Shown in pieces: positions 50,073 through 58,286 of a stretch of 64,000 nucleotides of DNA. Source of the DNA: JBDIAG01 sp047974565. Its GTDB lineage: Bacteria > Actinomycetota > Actinomycetes > Actinomycetales > CAWJMD01. The position numbers and the translations under genes were made by a program. Location of the stretch: assembly GCA_047974565.1 (NCBI GenBank), contig JBKECN010000014.1, positions 1 to 64,000 of the forward strand. Reading direction: 5' to 3'. Under the pieces are notes generated by a model. The model was not told the DNA's origin, made no database searches, and saw only the letters and a program-made list of their open reading frames with translations. Every line of letters begins with the position of its first letter. Positions within the stretch are counted from its first letter, which is position 1.

Positions 50073-50836
50073 CAGGCCGCATCCGCAGGTGATGTCGGCG
50101 ACGAGTTGCCGGCACGCAGCCGCCCGTCGGCGCCGACGTCGAAGACCTCCACCTGCCTGGTGATGTCAGCGACGAGTTGATCGAGCAGCACCCGTCCGTG
50201 GTCGGCGCTGGCTCCACCCGGATCGCCGAGGACCCCGTTGGGTGACACCCCGGCCACGCCGCCTTCGCGTAGCGCCGGCATCAACTCGCGAATCGGGGTG
50301 GTGTTGCCGGGTCTGGCTGCCTCGGTGCGCACCAGTGCAGGGTCCAGGGCGAGCATGAGACTGGTCTCGGTGAAGCCGGCGTGGGCGTCCCCGCCCGTTG
50401 CGCAGGCGGCCCAGGCCACCCGCCGGCCTTCGGCCCGCAGCAGGGTGACCGCGGATACCAGCGCGGCCGCATTGCCTCCGTGGCCGTTGACGAAGACCAC
50501 CGCGCCGGCCCAGCGGCAGGCCGACCGGCCCAACTCCACCAGCAGCAGCCGCAGGCCTTGGCTGCCGATCGAGACGGTGCCGGCGAAAGCCTCGTGTTCG
50601 CCGCTGGCCCCGTAGTTCACCGCTGGTGCCACCAGCGCTGGCCCGTCCAGGCATTCGGCCACTGCGTGAGCGACCGCGGTGGCCACCCTGGTGTCCACGT
50701 CCAGTGGTAGATGCGGGCCGTGCTGTTCCAGCGAACCGGTCGGTACGAGCACCACTGGCGGCTCATGCGCATCGCACTCGGGCCAGGTGGCCTGACCAAG
50801 GTCCGCGCCCGGCCGGCGAGCCAGCTCACCGGGCAA
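50072..50836 (-). CDS. mftE: Mycofactocin peptidase MftE (creatininase family)
   Basis: This 254-residue protein has the creatininase-fold metal residues in PTGSLEQHGPHLPLDVDTRVA (E, H and D ligands), FVNGHGGNAAAL near 123 and the downstream GDAHAGFTETSLML. It cuts the modified MftA peptide to release the redox-active core. A TTG start at 50836 gives the family length. The frame is open back to a GTG at 51013 that overlaps the mftC stop (GTGA), but those extra 59 codons have lower third-position GC and low complexity. The start is therefore uncertain. Confidence 0.85.
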   Translation of the reverse strand: MPGELARRPGADLGQATWPECDAHEPPVVLVPTGSLEQHGPHLPLDVDTRVATAVAHAVAECLDGPALVAPAVNYGASGEHEAFAGTVSIGSQGLRLLLVELGRSACRWAGAVVFVNGHGGNAAALVSAVTLLRAEGRRVAWAACATGGDAHAGFTETSLMLALDPALVRTEAARPGNTTPIRELMPALREGGVAGVSPNGVLGDPGGASADHGRVLLDQLVADITRQVEVFDVGADGRLRAGNSSPTSPADAA

Positions 50837-51009
50837 CCCCGCCCGCCGGGCGCTACTACCCTCGTCACGGGATCGTCCCTCGGAGTCCGGCCCACGTCGA
50901 CTCCGAGAGCCGGGTTCATTCCCGGGTCGCTGGTCATCCCGACCCGCGAGATGGCCTGCGCACCTGGACGATTGCCCAGGCTCGCCGGGCTGAGTGGGGC
51001 TCGGCAGGT

Positions 51010-52251
51010 TCACCCCGGCAGGCTGGAGGGCCGGGCCAGCGGAGACTCGTCGCAGGCGTGAGCCGGTGGACGGCGCTGCAGCGTCAGGGGTACCGGAGCG
51101 TGGCGCACCGGGCCGGAGTGGGAGTGGTCCTGGGTAGGGCCGGGCACCGCGGCTCGGTCCACCAAGGCCAGGTCCGCCGTCGCGTTGCCCCGCACACATT
51201 CGGGGTCGGGGCCGTCCAGGGGCAGACCGGTGAAGAACTTGGCAGCCATGCACCCGCCCCGGCACGCGTCGTACGCCGAGCAGGCGGTGCAGGCTCCGCC
51301 GGTCTGCGGGCTGCGCAGTTCGGTGAAGAGTTCGGACTGCTTCCACACCCGGTCGAAGCCGGCGTCGCGAATATTGCCGGCCTTGAACCGGTCGTGAATG
51401 GCGAACGGGCAGGCGTACACGTCTCCGACCGGGTCGATGAGACACACCACCCGCCCCGCGCCGCACAGGTTGAGGCCGGGCAACTGCTCGCCATACCCGG
51501 ACAGGTGGAAGAACGAGTCCCCGGTGAGTACGTTCTCACCGTTGGCCAGCAGCCAGTCGTACAACTGGCGTTGCTGGTGGGCCAGCGGGTGCAGGTCGGG
51601 CCACACGTCGGCGCCGCGCCCAGAGGGTCGCAGCCGGGTGAGCCGGAGCTGGGCGCCGTAGGTGTCGGCGATCGCCTTGAAATCGTCCAACTGGTCGATG
51701 TTGTGCCGCGTGCAAACCACGGAGATCTTGAAGTCACGCATGCCGGCCTCATTGAGCCGTCGCATCGCGGTGATGGCGGCGTCGTAGGTTCCGGCACCAC
51801 GGATCGGGTCGTTGACCTCGGCAGTGGCCCCGTCCAGGGAGATCTGCACATCCACGTAGTCGGTGGCCGCGAGTTGTTCGGCCCGGTCGGGGGTGATCCG
51901 GAATCCGTTGGTGGAGAACTTCACTCCGACGTTGTTCGTCACGGCGTAGTCGAGCAACTGCCAGAAGTCCGGGCGCACGGTCGGCTCGCCGCCGCCGATA
52001 TTGACGTAGAAGATTTTCATCCTGCGGAACTCGTCGATGAGTGCCATGCACTCCTTGGTGCTCAACTCGCCAGGATCGCGGCGGCCCGACGAGCTCAGGC
52101 AGTGCACGCACGACAGGTTGCACGCGTAGGTGAGTTCCCAGGTGAGACAGATGGGAGCGTCCAGGCCGTACTCGAACTGCTCGACGAGACTGGGTACCCG
52201 CTCACCTGCCGGGGCAGCGGGGGCCTCGGGCCGTTGGGGGGCGATGGTCAC
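51010..52251 (-). CDS. mftC: Mycofactocin radical SAM maturase MftC
   Basis: The 413-residue protein has the radical SAM motif CNLSCVHC (Cys 44, 48, 51) and a C-terminal SPASM domain with CGAGRVVCLIDPVGDVYACPF and the CTACSAYDACRGGC block. It decarboxylates the C-terminal Tyr of MftA and crosslinks it to the neighbouring Val, using MftB as carrier. A GTG start follows mftB by 7 bases. The C-terminal 35 residues beyond the usual length are Pro/Arg-rich. Confidence 0.93.
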   Translation of the reverse strand: MTIAPQRPEAPAAPAGERVPSLVEQFEYGLDAPICLTWELTYACNLSCVHCLSSSGRRDPGELSTKECMALIDEFRRMKIFYVNIGGGEPTVRPDFWQLLDYAVTNNVGVKFSTNGFRITPDRAEQLAATDYVDVQISLDGATAEVNDPIRGAGTYDAAITAMRRLNEAGMRDFKISVVCTRHNIDQLDDFKAIADTYGAQLRLTRLRPSGRGADVWPDLHPLAHQQRQLYDWLLANGENVLTGDSFFHLSGYGEQLPGLNLCGAGRVVCLIDPVGDVYACPFAIHDRFKAGNIRDAGFDRVWKQSELFTELRSPQTGGACTACSAYDACRGGCMAAKFFTGLPLDGPDPECVRGNATADLALVDRAAVPGPTQDHSHSGPVRHAPVPLTLQRRPPAHACDESPLARPSSLPG

Positions 52252-52258
52252 TGCGCTC

Positions 52259-52525
52259 TCACTCCTTCGGGACGAGCATTCCGCCCTCGGCCAGTCGGTC
52301 GAGGGCCGCCAGATAGGTCGCCCGCCGATCGCCCTGCACCTGGCACGCGTCGAGAGCCGCGCCGACGGTCTCACTCTCGCGCAGGCTCTCGACCACGCTG
52401 ACCAGCAGCGGGGTCTTCAGGAAGGTCAGGCGGCGGGACTTGAAGTCATATGCCATGGCGCCGAACGGCTCCGGTCGCAAGGACACGGAGTCGCTCAGCT
52501 GCCACGACTGCGGTTCGCTCAGCAC
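52259..52525 (-). CDS. mftB: Mycofactocin peptide chaperone MftB
   Basis: The 88-residue PqqD-like protein reads SWQLSDSVSLRPEPFGAMAYDFKSRRLTFLKTPLLVSVVESL and ends with LAALDRLAEGGMLVPKE. It is the RiPP recognition element that binds MftA and presents it to MftC. GTG start, 7 bases after the mftA stop, so mftA, mftB and mftC form one tight unit. Confidence 0.92.
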   Translation of the reverse strand: MLSEPQSWQLSDSVSLRPEPFGAMAYDFKSRRLTFLKTPLLVSVVESLRESETVGAALDACQVQGDRRATYLAALDRLAEGGMLVPKE

Positions 52526-52532
52526 GGCGTGA

Positions 52533-52631
52533 TCAGTAGACCCCGCACATCCCGTCGATCGAGACGTCTTCGACGAGAACGTCCTCCACGACGTCCTCGC
52601 GAACCGCTTCCTGCTGGGTGGGCTCGGGCAT
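52533..52631 (-). CDS. mftA: Mycofactocin precursor peptide MftA
   Basis: This 32-residue frame starts MPEPTQQEAVREDVVEDV and ends with SIDGMCGVY before the TGA at 52533-52535. The acidic V-E-D-V repeats and the C-terminal GMCGVY are the definitive MftA signature; the terminal Val-Tyr pair becomes the redox core. It lies immediately upstream of mftB in the same direction and is divergent from the methanol dehydrogenase gene. Its small size makes it easy to miss. Confidence 0.96.
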   Translation of the reverse strand: MPEPTQQEAVREDVVEDVLVEDVSIDGMCGVY

Positions 52632-52932
52632 TGGGCACCTACTTCCTCCCCGCCCCGAAGCGGGGTTGGTGGACAGGGTCATCAATCCAGCGTGGGCGAG
52701 GCTTCGCCCGGCCCCACGCTACGGGCAGCCTACGCGTCAGACCCACTGGTCGGGCAGATGGAATCACCCCACCCGATCGGACAGGTCGGGCCAGCCCTAC
52801 CGGCCGGTTTATTGATCCTGGCCTGTCGCCCGTGCACCGGGCGGACCTAGCGTGCGGATCGTCCCGGCGTTCGCACACCAGCGCCGGGGGCCCCGAACCC
52901 ACGCCGGTGTCCGCTTACCAACGGAGGTCACG
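52632..52932. promoter_or_regulatory. Divergent promoter region mftA / NDMA-dependent methanol dehydrogenase
   Basis: This 301-bp region holds no gene. An inverted repeat AGCGTGGG...CCCACGCT with inner GGGCGA...CGCCC lies near 52688-52720. A spaced inverted pair GACAGG...GCCAG (from 52780) and CTGGCCTGTC (52818-52827) flanks an A/T-rich centre (GGTTTATTGATC). The latter could be an operator or promoter centre for both genes. The two-component system at 58-60 kb is a candidate regulator. Confidence 0.4.
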
Positions 52933-54225
52933 ATGCAGGTCGACGAACTACTCAAGCCGTTCCCGATCAAGGAGTTCCACCCCTTCCCGCGGGGAATGAT
53001 GGGCCCGGGGGCCCACGAGATGATCGGGCCCGAGGCGCTCAAGCTGGGCTTCAAGAAGGTTCTGGTGATGACCACCGGGCTGCGGGGCAGCAACACCGTG
53101 CACAAGATCGTCGAGTCGATGAAGTACCACGGCTTGGACGTCGTGGTCTACGACCAGGTGGAGTCCAATCCCAAGGACTACAACGTCATGGACTCGGTGA
53201 AGATGTACCAGGAGAACGAGTGCGACTCGTTCGTCTCGATCGGAGGCGGCTCGGCGCACGACGCGTGCAAGGGCGCGCGCATCTCGGTTGCCCATGACGG
53301 ACGCAATGTCAACGAGTTCGAGGGCTTCAACAAGTCCGAGAACCCGAAGAACCCGCCACACATCGCGGTCTCCACCACAGCCGGAACCGGCTCGGAGACC
53401 TCGTGGGCGTATGTCATCACCGACACCACGACGGACCCGGACAAGCCCCACAAGTACGTGGCCTTCGACGACGCGGCGGTGGCCACCCTGGCGGTGGACG
53501 ATCCGGTGCTCTACTACGACTGCCCGGTGGACTACACCGCGCAGTGCGGCTTCGACGTACTCGCCCACGCCTCCGAGCCCTACGTCTCACGGCTGAACTT
53601 CCCCACCTCGCTGGGCAACGCCCTGTACGCCATCAAACTCACCAACGACAACCTGCGCCAGGCCACCTGGAACGGCCAGGACCTGCCCGGCCGCGAGGGG
53701 ATGATGTACGCCCAGTACATCGCCGCCCAGGCCTTCAACTCCGGTGGGCTGGGAATCATCCACTCCATCTCACACGCGATCTCGGCGTTCTATGACACCC
53801 ACCACGGCCTCAACAATGCGATCGCTCTCCCCCGGGTCTGGGCCTTCAACATGCCGGTGGCGTACAAACGTTTCGCGGACATCGCCGGCGCCATGGGAGT
53901 GGACACCCATGGCATGACGGACGTCCAGGCCGCGGACGCCGCGCTGGAGGCCGCCATCCGGCTGCTGCGCGATGTGGGCATCACCGAGCGCTTCGTCGAC
54001 GTCACCCAGAACAGCTACTCCAAGAACCGGCTCGGTCAGGGCCCGACGAAGTTCTACGAGAACGCCAAGGAGATCAAGGGCGACGCGGCGGACGTGGACC
54101 GGATCACCAACCACGTGCTCGGCGACGCCTGCACCCCGGGCAATATCAAGGAGTGCACCTTCGAGACGGTCCGCCCCGTGGTGGACCACTGCATGAACGG
54201 TTCCCTGGACGAACTGCTGCCCTGA
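52933..54225 (+). CDS. NDMA-dependent methanol/alcohol dehydrogenase (Mdo/Mno-type, iron-ADH fold)
   Basis: The 430-residue protein begins MQVDELLKPFPIKEFHPFPRG and has FVSIGGGSAHDACKGARI near 98, TTAGTGSETSWAYVITD near 150, and metal-ligand-type residues in D-V-L-A-H-A-S-E-P, SISHAISAFYDTHHGLNNA. It matches the actinobacterial nicotinoprotein methanol dehydrogenases (group III ADH fold, bound NADH, artificial acceptor NDMA). Mycofactocin is thought to be the natural acceptor. ACGGAGGTCACG precedes the ATG. The neighbouring MFT genes strongly support this. Confidence 0.93.
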   Translation: MQVDELLKPFPIKEFHPFPRGMMGPGAHEMIGPEALKLGFKKVLVMTTGLRGSNTVHKIVESMKYHGLDVVVYDQVESNPKDYNVMDSVKMYQENECDSFVSIGGGSAHDACKGARISVAHDGRNVNEFEGFNKSENPKNPPHIAVSTTAGTGSETSWAYVITDTTTDPDKPHKYVAFDDAAVATLAVDDPVLYYDCPVDYTAQCGFDVLAHASEPYVSRLNFPTSLGNALYAIKLTNDNLRQATWNGQDLPGREGMMYAQYIAAQAFNSGGLGIIHSISHAISAFYDTHHGLNNAIALPRVWAFNMPVAYKRFADIAGAMGVDTHGMTDVQAADAALEAAIRLLRDVGITERFVDVTQNSYSKNRLGQGPTKFYENAKEIKGDAADVDRITNHVLGDACTPGNIKECTFETVRPVVDHCMNGSLDELLP

Positions 54226-54234
54226 TCCCGCACC

Positions 54235-54264
54235 GGCGGCCGCCAAGCGGGGCTTCTGGCCGCC
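54235..54264 (+). terminator. Hairpin after the methanol dehydrogenase gene
   Basis: GGCGGCC (54235-54241) and GGCCGCC (54258-54264) form a 7-bp stem around 16 bases, 10 bp past the stop. It is moderate in strength with no T-tract. Confidence 0.4.
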
Positions 54265-54316
54265 CGACCCACCGGGCACCGCACGGCAGGTCGCAGGCCG
54301 TCCGCCGGGCCTGCCC

Positions 54317-54350
54317 GGGTGGGGGTGGATCGCGGACTCCACCCCCGCCC
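54317..54350 (+). terminator. Strong hairpin just upstream of the MoxR-type ATPase gene
   Basis: GGGTGGGGGTGGA (54317-54329) pairs with TCCACCCCCGCCC (54338-54350) with a single G-U pair and an 8-nt loop. It ends 37 bp before the GTG of the next gene. It may terminate or attenuate read-through, lowering maturation-protein expression relative to the dehydrogenase. Confidence 0.6.
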
Positions 54351-54387
54351 GGCGTACCATCCAGCCACCCACCAGAACGGAGCGAGC

Positions 54388-55677
54388 GTGAGCATCAGAG
54401 CCGATGATCACCCCGGTGGACGATCCGGCGGGACCCTCGGGGCCGGCGAGTTCGCCGACGTCGAGCAGGCCCGGCAGCGGTTCGCCGACCACGGCTACCT
54501 GACCGACGACCGATTGGCCACGACGGTCTTCCTGCAGACCCGGCTGGGCAAGCCGGTGCTCCTGGAGGGCCCGGCCGGGGTGGGCAAGACCCAACTCGCC
54601 GAGAGCCTGGCCGAGGTGACCGGCCGTCGCCTGATCCGGTTGCAGTGCTACGAAGGCCAGGACGAGACGAAGGCGCTGTACGAATGGGACTACGGCAAGC
54701 AGTTGCTGTACACGCAGATCCTGCGGGAGAAGATCGGCCAACTCGTCGCCGACGCAGCCAGTCTCGGCGAGGCGGTCGAGCGGATCGCCGCCCAGGACAG
54801 TGTCTTCTTCTCCGACAGGTTCCTCGCCCCCAGGCCGCTGCTGGAGGCACTGGACTCCGACGAGCCCACCGTACTGCTCATCGACGAGGTCGACCGTGCC
54901 GATGAGGCACTCGAAGCCGTTCTGCTGGAGATGCTCTCGCAATTCCAGATCTCGATACCAGAAATCGGCACGGTGCACGCCAAGCACATTCCATACGTCA
55001 TTCTCACCTCGAACAACACCCGCGACCTGTCTGCAGCACTCAAACGCCGCTGCCTGCACCTGTTCCTGGAGTACCCCTCCGCTGAGCGGGAACTCGCCAT
55101 CCTGCGCAGCAAGGACGTGGGTCTGGCCGACGCCTTGGCGGCCCGTCTGGTCGAGGTCGTCCGGGGACTGCGGGAGTTGGAGTTGCGCAAGGCGCCGAGC
55201 ATCTCCGAGACCATCGACTGGGCCCGGACCCTGTCGGTGCTGGGCGTCACCGAACTCACCGCACAGGTGCTGGCCGAGACTCTCAACGTGGTGATCAAGT
55301 ACGAACGCGACATGCAGCGGGCCGGAGCGGCCCTGCCGCGACTGGTCGATCCCAACGCCGAGGTGCCCGATCACCTGCACTCCCACGGACATGGGCACGG
55401 GCACCATCACGACCACGGGCACGACCACAGCCATCCGCCCGCTCGACAGGACTCGTCCCAGCCCGCCGCGTCCCGGCAGCCGAGCCCGGCTGGCGGGCAC
55501 CCCGAGGACGGGGACGTCGATGGGCGTGCCGTGCGGGCCGCCAAGGACCAGCCGGGACGCTTCGACACCGAGTACTACGGCGCGCCGGGGTCCCTGGCGG
55601 GTTCTCGGCGGGTGGGCGCCGGGCAAGGCGAAAGGTCGTTCGCCGCCAAGCGCCCGGCGAGGAAGCGCCCCGTCTGA
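54388..55677 (+). CDS. MoxR/CoxD-type AAA+ ATPase with His-rich tail
   Basis: This 429-residue AAA+ protein has Walker A GPAGVGKTQ (61-69), Walker B VLLIDEVDR (162-170), SNNTRDLSAALKRRCLH (sensor 1/arginine finger region) and the MoxR-type lid. Residues 329-349 contain 12 histidines in 21 positions (H-x-H-G-H-G-H-G-H-H-H type). This metal-binding sequence is followed by a disordered Pro/Ala/Gly tail. MoxR/CoxD proteins work with VWA partners to activate metalloenzymes. The start GTG is preceded by ACGGAGCGAGC. Its stop overlaps the next gene's ATG (TGATG). Confidence 0.85.
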   Translation: MSIRADDHPGGRSGGTLGAGEFADVEQARQRFADHGYLTDDRLATTVFLQTRLGKPVLLEGPAGVGKTQLAESLAEVTGRRLIRLQCYEGQDETKALYEWDYGKQLLYTQILREKIGQLVADAASLGEAVERIAAQDSVFFSDRFLAPRPLLEALDSDEPTVLLIDEVDRADEALEAVLLEMLSQFQISIPEIGTVHAKHIPYVILTSNNTRDLSAALKRRCLHLFLEYPSAERELAILRSKDVGLADALAARLVEVVRGLRELELRKAPSISETIDWARTLSVLGVTELTAQVLAETLNVVIKYERDMQRAGAALPRLVDPNAEVPDHLHSHGHGHGHHHDHGHDHSHPPARQDSSQPAASRQPSPAGGHPEDGDVDGRAVRAAKDQPGRFDTEYYGAPGSLAGSRRVGAGQGERSFAAKRPARKRPV

Positions 55678-57194
55678 TGGAGTCGGCCCTGCATCGCTTC
55701 GTGCGCCTGCTGCGCCTGCATGGAGTGCGGGTGAGTGTGGCCGAGGCTGTGGTGGCGATGGAGGCGGCCGCCCAACCCGGGGTGCTCGACGACCGGGAGA
55801 CCCTGCGTTCAGCGCTCATGGTCAGCCTGATCAAGGACCGGCGCGACCTGGAGACCTTCGAGACGGTCTTCGAGCGGTTCTTCCGGTTACGCAGGGCACT
55901 GCCCGGTGAGGAGGGCGAGGAACATTCCCACGCCCACGACGACCTCTCCGACACCGGCGAGCTGACCGAGTTCACCCTCTCCGACGAGCCGGGCGACCAA
56001 CCGCAGCAGGGCCATTCCCACGGGAAACCCGTTGATCTGCACCAGTTCTTCCGTCCGGAGGACATGGCCCAGCAGTACAACCTGCACCAGGAGGCCAATC
56101 GTCTCGACATTGCGTCGATGACTGACGAGATCGTGCTGTCCAAGGATCCGGCGAGTTCACCCGGAGAGGCCGCTCGGGTGCAGATCTCCACCTCACGCCT
56201 GCACAACCCCGGCAGGCCCGGGCAATTGTCCGACCGGCCGGGACTCCAACTGGACACCGAGTTGAGCGTGGCTCAGGAGATGGCTCTGCTGAGCTGGCTC
56301 GCGGACGAGTTGCCCGACGAGGCCGAGGGCACCGAGCCGGAGTCCCTGGCCGCCCTACGGGCGGCGCTGGCGCCCTTCCTGGCCAATCTGCCCGAGCAGT
56401 TGCGCCGCCACCTGGAGAGCCTGATGGAGGTGGAGCTCAGCGAGATCGAGGCCTCCAACGCCCAGGCGGTGGACGAGGCGGACCGGGCCGCGCTCGAAGA
56501 GGGGCTACGACGGTTGTTGCGTTCGCTGCATGGGGCGCCACGGCCCCGACGCACGGTGGCCAGCCGCGGAGTGGTGGACGGGCCACGCACGATGCGCTCC
56601 AACATGCGCTACGACGGCATCCCGTTCCGTCCGGTCACCGTGAGCAAGGTGGAGGACCGACCACACCTGCTGGTGCTCTGCGATGTCTCACTCTCGGTCC
56701 GGATGACCGCGCAGTTCACCCTGCACCTGGTGCACAGCCTCCAGTCGATCGCGACGAAGGTGCGGACTTTCGCCTTCGTCCGGGACCTGGTGGAGATCAC
56801 CGACCTGTTCGCTGAGCATCGGATCGAGGATGCGCTCTCCCTGGTGATGAGCGGACTGCCCGCCGGGGGCGTGCTCGATGTCGACGCCGACTCCGACTAC
56901 GGCTGCGCCCTGGAGCAGTTCCTGGAGCACTTCGGCTCGGCGATCACCCGGCGCAGCACGGTCATCGTCCTGGGGGACGGCCGCGGCAACGGTCGCAACC
57001 CGCGCCTGGACATCTTCGCCGAGATCAGCAGGCGGGCCCGCTCGACCATCTGGCTGACCCCTGAGCCGCGCTACTCCTGGGGCCTGGGCGGGTGCGATCT
57101 CCCCGCCTACGCCGAATATTGCGATCGGGTGCAGGTGGTGCGCAATCTCGGCGGACTGGACAGGATCTCCCGGTCGATGGCGATGTCTCCATGA
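55677..57194 (+). CDS. VWA-domain protein, CoxE-like
   Basis: The 505-residue protein has an N-terminal helical region to about 70 (VRLLRLHGVRVSVAEAVVAM), a low-complexity acidic part with His pairs (HSHAHDD near 83, GHSHG near 112), and a C-terminal VWA domain. The VWA carries the MIDAS motif D-V-S-L-S at 336-340 and RRSTVIVLGDGRGNGRNP near 440. The CoxE architecture matches its gene partner, the MoxR ATPase. Together they resemble a chaperone/metal-insertion pair. ATG overlaps the ATPase stop and the methyltransferase ATG overlaps its own stop. Confidence 0.83.
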   Translation: MESALHRFVRLLRLHGVRVSVAEAVVAMEAAAQPGVLDDRETLRSALMVSLIKDRRDLETFETVFERFFRLRRALPGEEGEEHSHAHDDLSDTGELTEFTLSDEPGDQPQQGHSHGKPVDLHQFFRPEDMAQQYNLHQEANRLDIASMTDEIVLSKDPASSPGEAARVQISTSRLHNPGRPGQLSDRPGLQLDTELSVAQEMALLSWLADELPDEAEGTEPESLAALRAALAPFLANLPEQLRRHLESLMEVELSEIEASNAQAVDEADRAALEEGLRRLLRSLHGAPRPRRTVASRGVVDGPRTMRSNMRYDGIPFRPVTVSKVEDRPHLLVLCDVSLSVRMTAQFTLHLVHSLQSIATKVRTFAFVRDLVEITDLFAEHRIEDALSLVMSGLPAGGVLDVDADSDYGCALEQFLEHFGSAITRRSTVIVLGDGRGNGRNPRLDIFAEISRRARSTIWLTPEPRYSWGLGGCDLPAYAEYCDRVQVVRNLGGLDRISRSMAMSP

Positions 57195-58129
57195 CCGGAA
57201 CCGACGCACAGGTGCCGCCCCCCATCGATCCTTTCACCCCCGTCCGAAACGGTCGGTACCGCGACCGGGTGCTCGAGGTCGTCGGGCTCGACGCCGACCG
57301 CTGCGCGGATCAGGAGACCGACGCCAGGGGTTGTCGAGAGCTCGTTCACACCCCGCACTTCGACGTCGCTGAGGCAGGCAGCCGACTCGTGGTCCGGCAT
57401 CGGGTGCCGGCCGCGTTGGTGGACGCCAACCTGGCCGGCCTGGTGCACCAGGAACTCTTCGGGCCGGGCTGGCTACGCGGGGCCTCCCTCCTGGAGCGGA
57501 TCGTCACCGCAGTGGTTCTGACCAGCCGTGATGACCCGATCACCGGCTGGGAGTGCTTCTACCGCAACACCTTGCGCGAGATCGATCGAACCAACCTGGC
57601 ACGCCGCGCAGGCCTGGAGCCGACCGGCAACATTGCTGACTTCGCGCCCGTGTATCAACACGCGCTCGCGTTGGTGGACACCTCGACGGCCCTGGAACTG
57701 GGATGCTCACTCGGCTTTTTGTCGCTGCAACTGGCCGCGGCCGGGGTATTGACGACGGCCTCGGACATCAACCCGGGCACCATCGCCCTGCTCTCGACAG
57801 TCGCCGGGCGCCTCGGCCTGTCGCTGCGAACCACCTGCGCGAACGCTGCGCACTACCCCAGCGCCGACGACGGCATCGCCGACACGGTGCTGGTCATCCA
57901 CCTGCTCGAACACCTCGACGAGCCCACCGGACGACGGGTCCTGGACGAGGCGATCAGGCTGGCTCGCACCCGGGTGGTGGTGGCCGTGCCGTTGGAGGAT
58001 GAGCCGGACGACGCCTGGGGGCACATACGCACCTTCACCCTCGACGACCTGACCGCGCTGGGTGCCGGCAGGGGGCGGGACGCACAGGTGCACGAGCACC
58101 ACGGCGGGTGGCTCGTTCTCGACCTGTGA
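57191..58129 (+). CDS. mftM: SAM-dependent methyltransferase, candidate mycofactocin-oligosaccharide methyltransferase MftM
   Basis: This 312-residue class I methyltransferase has motif I in ALELGCSLGFLSLQLA (168-182), TASDINPGTIALL (motif II acidic residue) and DTVLVIHLLEHLDEPTGRRVLDEAI. The N-terminal 150 residues are not a standard domain (W-E-C-F-Y-R-N-T-L-R-E-I near 120-131). MftM is known to 2-O-methylate a glucose of mycofactocin and is found in several actinobacterial mft clusters. This assignment is inferred from the locus and methyltransferase fold, not from residue-level proof. The ATG overlaps the VWA-gene stop (ATGA). Confidence 0.6.
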   Translation: MTGTDAQVPPPIDPFTPVRNGRYRDRVLEVVGLDADRCADQETDARGCRELVHTPHFDVAEAGSRLVVRHRVPAALVDANLAGLVHQELFGPGWLRGASLLERIVTAVVLTSRDDPITGWECFYRNTLREIDRTNLARRAGLEPTGNIADFAPVYQHALALVDTSTALELGCSLGFLSLQLAAAGVLTTASDINPGTIALLSTVAGRLGLSLRTTCANAAHYPSADDGIADTVLVIHLLEHLDEPTGRRVLDEAIRLARTRVVVAVPLEDEPDDAWGHIRTFTLDDLTALGAGRGRDAQVHEHHGGWLVLDL

Positions 58130-58286
58130 GCGCGCCGGGGCCGGCGAGCCGGGGCACGGACGGGGCACTGTGGATTTGGTGACGGATTTGGTGGCTGGGG
58201 CCGCTCATCGTGGGCCTCGGCGATCAACCCCTGGAGCGCAGGTCAATCCGGAACGGCTTCGCTGGACATCCGATCGACGTGAGCCG

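Noticed and set aside
50837..51466. A longer MftE form reading back into mftC
   Set aside because: The frame inside mftC is the shadow of that gene. Only starts at 51013 or 50836 are possible, and the family length favours the latter.
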